A stretch of 64,000 nt of DNA from Cellvibrionaceae bacterium. Its GTDB lineage: Bacteria > Pseudomonadota > Gammaproteobacteria > Pseudomonadales > Cellvibrionaceae. Within the stretch, counting starts at the first letter, position 1. The number at the start of each line of letters is the position of its first letter. Positions 35,311-44,766 of this stretch are shown one piece after another. Below the pieces are notes generated by a model. The model saw only the letters and a list, made by a program, of their open reading frames with translations. It ran no database searches and was not told where the DNA came from. The translations under genes and the position numbers were made by a program. Location: the NCBI GenBank assembly GCA_025800365.1, contig JAOXRT010000147.1:1-64000 (forward strand), in the 5' to 3' direction.

Positions 35311-37092
35311 CTAGCTGCTTGTTTGTTGCTGACTAAATTCAGCCATTTCAGCAACGGTGATTTTTGCCTCTGGAAAAAATGGATAGAAAACTGGCCAGAC
35401 ATGGGGCTGGTCATTCCAAACACGTAGCTCTGCATCAACACCAGCATCTTGGGCTTTTGCGAAAAAGCGCAAGGAGTCATCTTCCAATACCTCTGTGCTA
35501 CCAACATATATACGGATTGGTGGTAGGCCACTTAAATCGCCATACAAAGGAGAGATCATCGGGTTTTGCGTATCTTCGTCACCAACATAATGAGCCGCAC
35601 CGTTTCTAATCATATCGCCAGTGAAAAAAGCACAGGCGTCGCTATTCGCCTGCATGCTTGCTCCTGTACCGGCCAAATCGGTCCAAGGTGATAACAGCAA
35701 AGCGGCCGCAGGCATGGCTAAGCCTAGCTCTTTTATCTTTAATAGCAGCGCAGCACTTAAACCACCCCCAGCAGAATCGCCTGAGATAACAATTGATTCT
35801 GGTTTAATGCCTTCATCCAGTAAATATTGATACGCGGCAAGCGCATCATCTAAAGCCGCGGGGTATGGGTGCTCTGGAGCCAACCGATAATCCACACTAA
35901 AGACCTGCGCTCCAGCCTGTTCCGCCCAAGCCCTAGTCATATTGGCGTGGGTCTTGATGGAACAAAAAACATAACCGCCGCCATGCAAGTAGAGCACGGT
36001 ATGTGAGCAGCTCGCGGACTTAGGTTTCTGCCACTGTCCTTTTACTCGGGCCCCAGCTTCATTGGCAGGCAACTCGACATCTTCACAAATCACATTAGGC
36101 ATAGCCTTGGAGCGACTGGTTTTTTCGACCGCCGTGCGAATGCGCTCAGGCTCCCACGGTTTACTCGTATCTGCGAATTTTGCTTTGAAATTTTTACGAA
36201 TCGTCCAGCTAAAGAAACGAGAGCGCAATGACGGGGCCTGCAGGCGAGCTTGAATAGGGCCCGGATCTAGTTTTGGAGATTCGTCATCTTTTAAGAAGCG
36301 AGCAATAATTTTTGGGTAAGAAGCCGGCATTAAACGCTGAAAGAAGGATAATAGCTTCGCATCGTTTCCGACCAACACTCTATGCTTGCGCTTGCGCACC
36401 CCGCTAAGGATGATTTCTGCAGCCTTAGCAGGTGGCATCACTAGGTGTTTTTCATTGCTGCGCTTTAACAGAGCCTCACGATCCTCTACACCCTCATCAA
36501 ACTCTGCACTGTTGGCAATGTTAGTGTGCACACCACCCGGATGAACGCTGGTTACATGCACACCGAATTCAGAAAACTCTTGGCGAATAGACTCATTAAA
36601 ACCGCGTACGGCAAACTTACTCGCGCAATAGTGAGTATTGCCCGGCATTCCAATAAGCCCGAACAGGCTAGAGATATTTACGAACACCCCTTGGCGCAGT
36701 TTTATCTGGGGTAGAAAAGCTCGGGTTCCGTAAACAACACCCCAAAAGTTAACGTCAACGACTTTTTGAAAGGCTTCGGAGTCGGTATGCTCAAACCGCC
36801 CCATGCGGGCTATACCGGCATTGTTGAAAAGTAAATCAGCCATCCCCAACTGTTGCTCTACCTCTTGGGAAAAGCCTTGCCAAGCCTGCTCATCTGATAC
36901 GTCCAACGACCAATGCTCGACTGCCTCGGCACCCGCATTACGAGCCTCTTCTGCAACTGCAGCGAGGTCTTCTTGATTAATATCGGCCAACGCCAATATA
37001 GCGCCCTCTTTGGCGAGCGCTAAACTCAGGGCGCGCCCGATTCCAGATGCAGCACCTGTAATAACAGCAATTCGAGATTTAAAACTGATCAT
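35311..37092 (-). CDS. Fusion of short-chain dehydrogenase and alpha/beta-hydrolase
   Basis: From the ATG at 37092 the protein has 593 residues. Residues 1-270 are an SDR (AVITGAASGIGRALSLALA, LFNNAGIARMG, catalytic YCASK). Residues about 330-590 are an alpha/beta-hydrolase of the HSL/esterase group with the oxyanion motif LYLHGGGYVF and the nucleophile GDSAGGGLS. A loop such as LSPWTDLAGTG and a late Asp and His complete the likely triad. A reductase and an esterase in one chain suggest consecutive steps on an ester or lactone substrate. The longer start at 37131 is less likely. Confidence 0.87.
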   Translation of the reverse strand: MISFKSRIAVITGAASGIGRALSLALAKEGAILALADINQEDLAAVAEEARNAGAEAVEHWSLDVSDEQAWQGFSQEVEQQLGMADLLFNNAGIARMGRFEHTDSEAFQKVVDVNFWGVVYGTRAFLPQIKLRQGVFVNISSLFGLIGMPGNTHYCASKFAVRGFNESIRQEFSEFGVHVTSVHPGGVHTNIANSAEFDEGVEDREALLKRSNEKHLVMPPAKAAEIILSGVRKRKHRVLVGNDAKLLSFFQRLMPASYPKIIARFLKDDESPKLDPGPIQARLQAPSLRSRFFSWTIRKNFKAKFADTSKPWEPERIRTAVEKTSRSKAMPNVICEDVELPANEAGARVKGQWQKPKSASCSHTVLYLHGGGYVFCSIKTHANMTRAWAEQAGAQVFSVDYRLAPEHPYPAALDDALAAYQYLLDEGIKPESIVISGDSAGGGLSAALLLKIKELGLAMPAAALLLSPWTDLAGTGASMQANSDACAFFTGDMIRNGAAHYVGDEDTQNPMISPLYGDLSGLPPIRIYVGSTEVLEDDSLRFFAKAQDAGVDAELRVWNDQPHVWPVFYPFFPEAKITVAEMAEFSQQQTSS

Positions 37093-37162
37093 ATGGGTTT
37101 CCAAGCTGTACTTATTATTGTTAATAGGCACACCATACCGAAAACCCAGGGGGCTGTTTAGC

Positions 37163-38932
37163 CTAGCTTTGACTTATCACGCAACATTTGTTGCGGCCGT
37201 CATTTTTAGCTTGATAGAGGGCTTTATCGGCACGCAAGAAAACTCTATCGAGATCATCTTCTGCAGTAAATGCAGAAAGCCCGAAGGATACCGTGAGCCG
37301 AACTGGCTCATCACGAAATCGGAGTGGCGCGGCAGCTATCATCTCTCGGATTTCGTTAAGCAGATTAAGCGCCCCTGACTCGTCGGTTTCCGGCAACAAG
37401 ATAACAAATTCCTCGCCCCCATAGCGGGCCATAAAATCAACTTGTCGCAAGCGCTGATTAATAGATCTCGCGACCAACTTCAGAACCCGGTCTCCGACCT
37501 GGTGGCCATAATTATCGTTGAAGGATTTAAAGTGATCGATATCACACACCACCAACACCAGGCCATGACCATAGCGCCGGCAGCGTTCAATCTCTTCGGC
37601 CGCTCGCTGCAAATAAGCTTCTCGGTTAGGCAGGCCGGTTAAAGAATCACTATGAGCCTTCTCACGCTCCTCGCGTAGAGCTTGCTCATGTTGCTGCGCT
37701 TCTTCTTCTAGGTCTTTAACTTGCCCTAAAAGTTTGCGCATCTGGCCCAACAAACCCTCACCTTGATCACTTTCACTGTGCTGGCTAAGTGCGCCGCGCA
37801 ACGTGGCAATATTGGCGTTGAGCATTCCTTTTAATTCATCAACACTCTCGGCGCTTTGTACCGTTTTTTCAATGGTATCGATTTCATTGTTAAGCGTTTC
37901 TTGCAAACTGTTTTGCGCATCACCTTGCTGCTGTTGAGTCTCAAGCACCACACCTAAGGATTCACCGAGTAAGGCTAACTCGCCATTGAGTTGCGATAGA
38001 TAGTTTTCGAAATTCAACTCTGCAGCCAAAAACGCCTGCATAATTAAGTCTCGAATGTCCTCTAAGGTAGGCACTAACTCATACCAGTTTAAACCCCTGG
38101 CAATTCGATTCTGAGCACGCAGGGCTTTGGCCGCCACACAAGGTTCCGGCTGCAAGCCATCCAACAACTCTGTTAACACTCGGGTGATGTGATTGGAGAT
38201 TCGGCTAAACGCAGGCTCATGCCTAGGCCTTTCTATACTTGCCTCTAACTCTGCCTCAATTTCTACACGGCTTAAAAATTGCCCCTCGAGCTCTTCTTGC
38301 TGAGGCTCTGCGACCAAGGGCCGCTCATGATGTGCATCTTCATCGGCACTCGACAACTCTACAGGCTGCTGCTGATCTAAATCCTCAGACTCTTCTTGAG
38401 CACCTTCTTCAACAGGGGCAATTTGCCGTTTGTTTTTAAGCTTATCCCAGAAGCTACCTGGGCCTAGCGCCACACTATCAATCACCAAGCGTTGCAAGTC
38501 GGCAAGTTCCGTCAGCATGGCAGAATATTGGTGCTGTAGCTCTACCCGTGATTTCAGCTCACGACGAAATCGTTTCAAGCCTTTATCGGCGGACTTGTCC
38601 CTAGAGATAGATTGCAGCTGCTCACTGATACCCTTCAGTGCCTCAAGGCTAACACCAGCTCGCTGATCACGGCGCGCATCATAGGCCACCACACTGGAAT
38701 CCAAGCGACTGAGTAGTGGCCCAAGCGGCTTAGGTTGTGAGCTTCTTAACTGGCGGCGCAAGTCATCCAAGCGCTTATCGAGCTCTTCATCTAGACCGGT
38801 TGCCGCAACACTCAAACGACCCAAGGCTTTTTTAAGGCTGTCTTGCTGCTCGTCAAAACGCTTCTTTTGACGCTCATTGGAGTCGATTAGATTTAGATAC
38901 TTCTCTTTCCAGTCTTGATCGCTGCTTGTCAT
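37163..38932 (-). CDS. Diguanylate cyclase (GGDEF) with long coiled-coil N-terminus
   Basis: The C-terminal 165 residues are a GGDEF domain making cyclic di-GMP: DSLTGLPNREAYLQRAAEE, CDIDHFKSFNDNYGHQVGD and the active-site RYGGEEFVILLP (GGEEF at 505-509). A product-inhibition I-site RQVD lies 5 residues before it. The first 420 residues are mostly charged helices and coiled coil, with no membrane segment or known sensor domain. This resembles cytoplasmic Pseudomonas diguanylate cyclases found beside dsbA and cytochrome c4. Confidence 0.92.
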   Translation of the reverse strand: MTSSDQDWKEKYLNLIDSNERQKKRFDEQQDSLKKALGRLSVAATGLDEELDKRLDDLRRQLRSSQPKPLGPLLSRLDSSVVAYDARRDQRAGVSLEALKGISEQLQSISRDKSADKGLKRFRRELKSRVELQHQYSAMLTELADLQRLVIDSVALGPGSFWDKLKNKRQIAPVEEGAQEESEDLDQQQPVELSSADEDAHHERPLVAEPQQEELEGQFLSRVEIEAELEASIERPRHEPAFSRISNHITRVLTELLDGLQPEPCVAAKALRAQNRIARGLNWYELVPTLEDIRDLIMQAFLAAELNFENYLSQLNGELALLGESLGVVLETQQQQGDAQNSLQETLNNEIDTIEKTVQSAESVDELKGMLNANIATLRGALSQHSESDQGEGLLGQMRKLLGQVKDLEEEAQQHEQALREEREKAHSDSLTGLPNREAYLQRAAEEIERCRRYGHGLVLVVCDIDHFKSFNDNYGHQVGDRVLKLVARSINQRLRQVDFMARYGGEEFVILLPETDESGALNLLNEIREMIAAAPLRFRDEPVRLTVSFGLSAFTAEDDLDRVFLRADKALYQAKNDGRNKCCVISQS

Positions 38933-39168
38933 CTGCTTGCCGTGGCCTATTGATCCAATTAAAAAGTATAGACGCCCTTATAGGCATAGATAGCGGCTGA
39001 GCGCAGGAAAGGTTGAGCAAGGAAGGACTAAGAAAACAGCTGATGGGCTTGGTGAAGAATAATTTGACCCTGTGGGTTAAGGGCCCAAAAGCAGAGTAGG
39101 CATAGACATTAGAAAGAATCATTGCTGCCAGCCCAAAAGCGGCCGACAGCAACTATTAAAAAGCGGCT

Positions 39169-39813
39169 TTACTTAGCTGCTTTTTCCTGACGAATTTTAT
39201 TGACGAGGAAGTCTGTGATCTTAAGCATATTAGCTTGACCACCCGCTTTACGAGCACTTACAACGTAACGACCATCAACCACAATCTCAGGGGTACCAGA
39301 AATTTTCGCGCCACGAGAGCGAGAATGGGCGACACGAACCTGAGTATTTACGCCAAAGGAGTTAAATACTTTTTCAAATTTCTTAGGGTCTACACCATGT
39401 TGCTCGAATAAAGCTTTTAGCTCATCTTCATCAGACATGTTTTTCTGATCAACAAAGATGCCATCAAAAATTGGCATATGAACTTTATCTAGCACCTTAA
39501 GAGCCTTAGCCGCGTAATAGGCTTTAGCCAAAGCGACCTGTGCGTAGCCGCGCTGGCCTTTATTCACCAATTGCCAAGCGACTGGAGTTTGTACCAGCTC
39601 CACATCATCAGCCAAGCCCTTCTTCCACTGGGTGATCACGGGCTCAAATTTAAAACAGTGGCCACAGCTGTACGAAAAGTACTCATCCACCTGAATTTTG
39701 TCACTGCCGGTTTTTAGAGGAACCGCCAGTTCAATATAGTCTTTGCCCACTTCATATTGAGCAAAAGCCGACAGGGAAAACAGCATCGCAGCAAAAGCCA
39801 GAATGGCACGCAT
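39169..39813 (-). CDS. dsbA: Periplasmic thiol:disulfide interchange protein DsbA
   Basis: The start at 39813 is preceded by GGAG at good spacing and gives a 214-residue precursor with signal peptide ending FSLSAFA. The active site is YFSYSCGHCFKFEP (C50, C53), with the cis-Pro loop in SGTPEIVVDGRYVV. It introduces disulfides into exported proteins. The gene order dsbA - cytochrome c4 - yihA - polA is like that in Pseudomonas. Confidence 0.95.
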   Translation of the reverse strand: MRAILAFAAMLFSLSAFAQYEVGKDYIELAVPLKTGSDKIQVDEYFSYSCGHCFKFEPVITQWKKGLADDVELVQTPVAWQLVNKGQRGYAQVALAKAYYAAKALKVLDKVHMPIFDGIFVDQKNMSDEDELKALFEQHGVDPKKFEKVFNSFGVNTQVRVAHSRSRGAKISGTPEIVVDGRYVVSARKAGGQANMLKITDFLVNKIRQEKAAK

Positions 39814-39912
39814 ATTTCTTCTCCATAACTGTATAGATAGCATTAGACCGCTAATTTGATTCTAGTTCCAAGGCCTTAACAAAAACTGAAGACCGTAAAT
39901 CTTACAGGCAGC

Positions 39913-39936
39913 AAAAAGGCGGCCTATAGCCGCCTT
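39913..39936 (-). terminator. Rho-independent terminator after the cytochrome c4 gene
   Basis: On the minus strand AAGGCGGC and GCCGCCTT form an 8-bp stem with a 5-base loop, followed by a T5 run. It separates cytochrome c4 from dsbA. Confidence 0.85.
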
Positions 39937-39955
39937 CTCAACAACGCTGAAAAAC

Positions 39956-40606
39956 TTAGTTTAAGCCAGCGATATAGTTTGCTACTGCTTTAATTTCTGC
40001 GTCAGTCATATACTGAGCGACGCCACGCATAATTTTGGTATCGCCATCGTTAACGCGATCACCATTGCGGAAAGCCTTTAGCTGCTTTTCGATGTAATCA
40101 GCGTGCTGACCACTTAAACGTGGATAACCCGCAGGGGCATTACCTTGGCCACGAGGGGAGTGACAACCAGTACAAGCTGGAGTGCCAGACTCTGCATTGC
40201 CCGCACGGTAAACCTTAGCACCCAAAGCAATTGGGTCTTCTGAGCGTAAGCCAGACTGAAGCTGTATTTCAATCTCTTTAGAGCCGCTTAGCTGCATGCT
40301 CTTACTGCTAAAGTAAGCCGCGATATCTGCCAAATCCTGATCACTCATGGCATCCAACATGCCGGTCATTTCCAAAACAGGGCGAGCACCAGATTTGATG
40401 TCTTGCATCTGCTTAACTAGGTATTTTTCACCTAGGTTAGCCAATTTAGGGAAGTTCGGAGCTGCACTATTGCCATCTTTACCGTGGCAAGCTGCACAGA
40501 TAACAGTCTTGGCTTCGCCCGCGGCGGCATCACCTGCCGCGACGGTGATATTGGCAGTAGATAAGGCTGCGATGGATACTAAGGCGTATTTGTATAGATT
40601 CTTCAT
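39956..40606 (-). CDS. cc4: Diheme cytochrome c4
   Basis: The 216-residue precursor has a signal peptide (ending NITVAAG) and two c-type heme sites, CAACH (37-41) and CTGCH (145-149). Each is followed by a domain with methionine ligands (for example EMTGMLDAM and DTKIMRGVAQYM). Cytochrome c4 passes electrons from the bc1 complex to terminal oxidases in the periplasm. It is divergent from yihA. Confidence 0.95.
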   Translation of the reverse strand: MKNLYKYALVSIAALSTANITVAAGDAAAGEAKTVICAACHGKDGNSAAPNFPKLANLGEKYLVKQMQDIKSGARPVLEMTGMLDAMSDQDLADIAAYFSSKSMQLSGSKEIEIQLQSGLRSEDPIALGAKVYRAGNAESGTPACTGCHSPRGQGNAPAGYPRLSGQHADYIEKQLKAFRNGDRVNDGDTKIMRGVAQYMTDAEIKAVANYIAGLN

Positions 40607-40919
40607 TGGCTAATCCGTAATCCGGTTATGAATCGCCTCTAAGGCGAGACTATCACTTATAAACCTGCTGCAATGGCATGGCTTGACCCTATTGTAGACG
40701 GCAAGCTCGCTCAGTGCGTAATTTGTCTAAGCTATCACTGCTGTTGCTATATGCACAGCTAGCTATGGTGCTTTGCCATTGTTATATGGCGACATAGTGG
40801 CAACTTGGTATCCTGCAGCTGACAGGCTACAATGCGCACCCTCACCGAGGCCAAAGCCGCGACATTATATACACAACTCATTGATAACACACTATTTATA
40901 AAGGGTTTTGCAGCCGGAT
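40607..40919. other. Divergent intergenic region between cytochrome c4 and yihA
   Basis: This 313-base stretch contains the promoters of two divergent genes. AT-rich segments such as TATATAC and TTATAAAG near yihA may be -10 elements, but no pair with convincing spacing stands out. No gene is seen in it. Confidence 0.4.
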
Positions 40920-41561
40920 ATGGGCCAGATCAAGTACAGCGACGCTATTTTTACACAAAGTGCACCAAGTATTCGCCAATGTCCAAGTGACAGCGGAGCC
41001 GAGGTCGCATTCGCCGGCCGCTCAAATGCGGGCAAATCCAGCGCCATTAATACTTTATGCCAGAACCACAAGCTAGCTCGCACCAGTAAAACCCCAGGCC
41101 GCACACAGCTAATCAATTTCTTTGCACTTACAGAAGAGCAACGATTGGTTGACCTCCCAGGCTATGGCTTTGCAAAAGTACCGCTGGCCATGAAAAAAGA
41201 GTGGGAGAAGCATCTATCTGAGTACCTAGCTGAAAGGCAGTGCTTAAAAGGCTTAATCTTACTCATGGATGTACGCCACCCAATGCAAGAGTTCGACACT
41301 ATGATGTTGAATTGGGCAATTGAAGGTGAAATGCCTGTACATATACTTCTTACCAAGGCCGATAAACTCAAAAAAGGCCCCGCTCAAAATACCCTTTTAA
41401 AAGTGCGCAAGCATCTTAAAGAAGCCCAAGTTGATGATTTGGTAAGCGCTCAGCTATTTTCGTCCCTTAAAAAGACCGGCATAAAAGAACTTGAAAGCAC
41501 CCTAAACAGCTGGTTAAAAGTCGACCCAGTTGAAGACAACATCGAATCAACTGAAGAATAA
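40920..41561 (+). CDS. yihA: Ribosome biogenesis GTPase YihA/YsxC
   Basis: The protein (213 residues from the ATG at 40920) has the G1 motif [18 protein letters not shown]2 in [15 protein letters not shown]3 in [10 protein letters not shown] and G4 TKAD. It is an essential GTPase that helps assemble the large ribosomal subunit. The longer reading starts with TTG at 40908 and is less likely. In E. coli yihA and polA are convergent with Spot 42 between them; here a TonB receptor gene is added. Confidence 0.94.
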   Translation: MGQIKYSDAIFTQSAPSIRQCPSDSGAEVAFAGRSNAGKSSAINTLCQNHKLARTSKTPGRTQLINFFALTEEQRLVDLPGYGFAKVPLAMKKEWEKHLSEYLAERQCLKGLILLMDVRHPMQEFDTMMLNWAIEGEMPVHILLTKADKLKKGPAQNTLLKVRKHLKEAQVDDLVSAQLFSSLKKTGIKELESTLNSWLKVDPVEDNIESTEE

Positions 41562-41784
41562 AAGCTTCTCTGTACAAAATTTCGGCACAGTATTCATCCT
41601 AAAAAGTGCTCATCATAGCCACTGTTTATTTGCATTTCTTAACAAATCCGGTAATCTCAAACAAGCGTCTAAATAATTTCATAATAAGGACGCAAAAAAC
41701 ATAAAGATTCTCGAAACTGGTAGTTAAAAACCAGTCAAATTCGCTAATAAACATAAAAATGAAGTTGCAACAGAGGATGTCACC

Positions 41785-44388
41785 ATGACACTACACCACC
41801 GACCAACCCTGTTGGCTACGGCCATTGCTATGGCAGTAGGCGCAAGCTCTACCTTTGCACAAAACAGCACCGAGCTTGAAGAAGTCGTTGTATATGCTCA
41901 AAAACGTGAGCAGTCCATATTAGAAGTCCCCGTTTCTGTATCCAGCTATAGTGCCGATTCACTAGATCAGGCCAAAGTTCGCGATATTAATGATTTAACC
42001 CAGGTTGCCCCCTCGATTAGCATCGATAACTCCACCGGTGCATCTGATACCTCTATTTACATCCGTGGTATGGGTACCTCCGGTAACAACGCCGGTTTCG
42101 AGCAATCAGTAGGTATCTTTATTGATGGCGTATATCGCGGCCGCCCTGGCTCTGCCATGTCAGATTATGTCGACATTGAAGGCATCGAAGTTCTAAAAGG
42201 CCCACAGGGAACCCTATTCGGTCGTAACACTTCAGCTGGTGTTGTAAGTGTTCGTACAGCTGCTCCTTCACATGAAGCTGGTGGCACTATGGAAGTTAGC
42301 CTAGGTAACTATGGCTATAAGCAAGTTCGCGCCTCCGCAACTGGCTCTTTAATCGAAGACAAGTTAGCCGGTCGCCTATCTGGCTCTTGGCATGAGCGCG
42401 ACGGCTATATGGACAACCCATTTACCGGTGAAGAAGCACAGAACCGTGATCGCTATAGCTTGCGCGGTCAGTTGCTATGGGATGTTAGCGACGATGCAAC
42501 ATTGCGCATAATTGTTGATAAATCTCACTCCGATGAGAACTGCTGTGCGGCCACGCCTCTTCTATATGGCCCAGCACAGGGTGCTATTGATTTTGTAGAT
42601 GGCTCACAATTCTCTCGCTTACCAGCAAACCCAATCAACTATAATGGTTTACCAGGCGCGCAAATTCGTGACGTATTCGACCACCAGTTCGCTTCTAACC
42701 AGCCATATGTCGACAAGATTGATGACCAAGGTATTTCCGCTGAGCTGAATTGGGACTTGGGCGAGACGGCGCTTACCGTTATCGCTTCTAGCCGTAACTT
42801 TGAAAACTTCCAGGCGCTAGATGCTGACCACAACTCAGCTGACATCCTGACTCGCATTCAAACCTTTGATAACGATGAGAAGAGCTTAGAAATTCGCTGG
42901 GCTTCTACTGGCTCAAACACCATCGATTGGACTGTGGGTGCTTACGTATTTGATCAGGAGATCCAGTACAACTCGCCACTACCTTTCGGTACCGATTTGC
43001 GTCCTTATGTGAACGCTCTAACTTCTCTTGATGCTGACCCATCCAATGCCGCCAACCTATTTACCTTGGCTGAAGTAGGTCAGGCCGCTCTAGGCAATAT
43101 CTCACCAGCACAAATTGGCTCGCTGTACTTCGGCGCCGATGGTAAAGGTGGCAGTGGTAATGACTATTCAGCAGAAAGTTTCGCATTCTTTGGTCAGGCC
43201 ACTTGGAATGTTAACGACGATCTAAGCTTCACCTTGGGTCTTCGCTACTCTGATGAAGAGAAGCAAGCTGACTATATTCCGGACTTCAACAACCCTTGGT
43301 CTCGTATCGATTCACAGGAAATGTTTAATACCTACCTAGCAGCATTGGCTGTTCAGAATGGTGTATTCCCAATCGGTACTGACCCTGCCATCGTTAATGC
43401 TACTCTAGCCGGAATTCAGGCAGGTGCCGCTGCTGGTGATCCTGGTTCACAGGCACTTGTTGGCGGCGCTCAGCAGTTAGCTGCAGGCGCTCGCGGCGTT
43501 CAATTGGTTGTGCCTTATGATCCATTCACAGCAAATTACGATGATGACAATATCTCAGGCACCATCAGTGTGAATTACCAGTTCAATGAAGACATGAGTG
43601 GTTATGCCCGCTTCGCACGCGGCTACAAATCTGGTGGCTTGAACTTAGATCGCGCTGGCCCAAGCACCACACCTGACAGCCAAGTAGTAAGCGACCCAAG
43701 TGTTGTGGTTTTCCAGCCTGAATTAGTTGATACCTTTGAAGTGGGCTTCAAGTCTCGCTTGATGGACAACCGCTTGAGCTTGAATGCTGCCGTATTTGTT
43801 CAAGAGCTTGAAGATTATCAGTTCCAGAGCTTTACCAGCACCGGCTTTGTTGTTCGAAATGCTGCCAAAACCGAAGGTACTGGCCTAGAAGTAGACTTCG
43901 CCTTCAAGCCTAGCGACAACTGGTTCATTAGTGGTGGTGCGGTATGGCAAGACGTGAACTATGACGAATTCCCAGACGGCCCAATTACCATTGCTCAAAC
44001 TTTGGCAGGCCAAGCTGCAAATACCAATGACTTGTCAGGTCAGCGCGTAGTTCAGTCTTCTGACTTCAGCGCCTCTTTATTGGTTGCTTACAATCAGCCA
44101 ATCTCTGAAAGTCTAGAGTTCACTGCTAGCCTAAGCGGTAACTATCGCTCTGACTTCTTCCGTCAGTCTTCTAACGAACCTCTAAGTGAGCAGAACGTTA
44201 GTATTGTTAATGCCACCATCGGTATTGGCGAGCAAGACGGCGGCTGGGCTCTTGAGATTTGGGGCAAGAACCTGACTGATGATGAAGTTTATGCATCATT
44301 CACTTCTACCTTCCAAACTAACAGCTTGAGCTCGTTTATTCAGCAGCCTCCTCGTACCTACGGTATGACTGCTAAATACAACTTCTAA
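41785..44388 (+). CDS. TonB-dependent outer-membrane receptor
   Basis: The 867-residue protein has a signal peptide ending STFAQ, then the plug domain: ELEEVVVYAQKREQSILEVP as the TonB box region, followed by SIYIRGMGTSGN, VGIFIDGVYRGR and VLKGPQGTLFGRNTSAGVV. The barrel ends ...YGMTAKYNF with the terminal Phe needed for outer-membrane insertion. It is of the large family common in marine gammaproteobacteria and sphingomonads, whose substrates include complex organics. The ligand is not readable from sequence, and no transport or regulatory partner is adjacent. AGAGGATG lies 7 bases before the start. Confidence 0.93.
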   Translation: MTLHHRPTLLATAIAMAVGASSTFAQNSTELEEVVVYAQKREQSILEVPVSVSSYSADSLDQAKVRDINDLTQVAPSISIDNSTGASDTSIYIRGMGTSGNNAGFEQSVGIFIDGVYRGRPGSAMSDYVDIEGIEVLKGPQGTLFGRNTSAGVVSVRTAAPSHEAGGTMEVSLGNYGYKQVRASATGSLIEDKLAGRLSGSWHERDGYMDNPFTGEEAQNRDRYSLRGQLLWDVSDDATLRIIVDKSHSDENCCAATPLLYGPAQGAIDFVDGSQFSRLPANPINYNGLPGAQIRDVFDHQFASNQPYVDKIDDQGISAELNWDLGETALTVIASSRNFENFQALDADHNSADILTRIQTFDNDEKSLEIRWASTGSNTIDWTVGAYVFDQEIQYNSPLPFGTDLRPYVNALTSLDADPSNAANLFTLAEVGQAALGNISPAQIGSLYFGADGKGGSGNDYSAESFAFFGQATWNVNDDLSFTLGLRYSDEEKQADYIPDFNNPWSRIDSQEMFNTYLAALAVQNGVFPIGTDPAIVNATLAGIQAGAAAGDPGSQALVGGAQQLAAGARGVQLVVPYDPFTANYDDDNISGTISVNYQFNEDMSGYARFARGYKSGGLNLDRAGPSTTPDSQVVSDPSVVVFQPELVDTFEVGFKSRLMDNRLSLNAAVFVQELEDYQFQSFTSTGFVVRNAAKTEGTGLEVDFAFKPSDNWFISGGAVWQDVNYDEFPDGPITIAQTLAGQAANTNDLSGQRVVQSSDFSASLLVAYNQPISESLEFTASLSGNYRSDFFRQSSNEPLSEQNVSIVNATIGIGEQDGGWALEIWGKNLTDDEVYASFTSTFQTNSLSSFIQQPPRTYGMTAKYNF

Positions 44389-44410
44389 ACTTTAAGCTCG
44401 AAGGACCCAA

Positions 44411-44436
44411 AACCCGGCCACCGCGCCGGGTTTTTT
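44411..44436 (+). terminator. Rho-independent terminator of the TonB receptor gene
   Basis: CCCGGC and GCCGGG form a stem with a 6-base loop, extended by AA/TT, followed by T6. It lies 23 bases after the stop codon. Confidence 0.92.
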
Positions 44437-44484
44437 ATGGTCGGGATGACCGGTCGAGATTTGCTCCTGCAATATCGACATTCA

Positions 44485-44580
44485 CCGCATCCGTGCGGCT
44501 CGTATCCTGCGGGCGCCATGACCAATTCCCCTGGAGGGAATTTGGGCTTGGCCGAAAGCTATTCGCCCGGACGGCGAATA
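44485..44580. repeat. Three tandem perfect hairpins (REP-like or RNA element)
   Basis: Within 96 bases there are three perfect inverted repeats. CCGCA-TCCG-TGCGG is at 44485-44498, AATTCCC-CTGGA-GGGAATT at 44524-44542, and TATTCGCC-CGGAC-GGCGAATA at 44560-44580. Each loop holds GGA or its complement. The block is GC-richer than its surroundings and lies between the receptor terminator and the candidate sRNA. It looks like a dispersed palindromic element, but no second copy occurs in this window. Confidence 0.5.
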
Positions 44581-44668
44581 TCAGTAAGCAGAAGCAGGGT
44601 ATGGTCTGGATTATTGGTCGCATCGCATTCATGCAGTTCTAGACGCCAACTCCATTTACTTCAGGCAA

Positions 44669-44761
44669 TAAAAAACCCCGTACCAATCGGCCGGGGTTGC
44701 TTAAAATTCTAGCTAATACTGAAATTCAGTTAATCAATAGAGAGGAGAGTCACATTAACTG
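44669..44761 (-). ncRNA. Candidate ErsA/Spot 42-position small RNA downstream of polA
   Basis: Read on the minus strand, the roughly 93-base transcript starts with CAGTTAAT (44761-44754), which pairs perfectly with ATTAACTG (44734-44727). The 19-base loop contains CTCTCCTCTC, an anti-Shine-Dalgarno type seed. A weakly structured A/U-rich linker follows. The 3' end is a strong terminator: AACCCCG / CGGGGTT with an 11-base loop and TTTTTTATT. It lies downstream of polA on the same strand, in the polA-yihA interval that encodes Spot 42 in enterics and ErsA in Pseudomonas. A sigma-E-type promoter is just upstream. Sequence homology to either RNA is not claimed. Confidence 0.65.
44674..44698 (-). 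terminator. Rho-independent terminator of the sRNA and probably polA
   Basis: On the minus strand AACCCCG (44698-44692) pairs with CGGGGTT (44680-44674), followed by a T-run to 44669. It would end both the sRNA and polA read-through. Confidence 0.88.
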
Positions 44762-44766
44762 TTATC

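Noticed and set aside
44435-44712. Short open frames on both strands in the hairpin and sRNA region
   Set aside because: They run through perfect inverted repeats and a terminator, have no ribosome site, and their translations look random.
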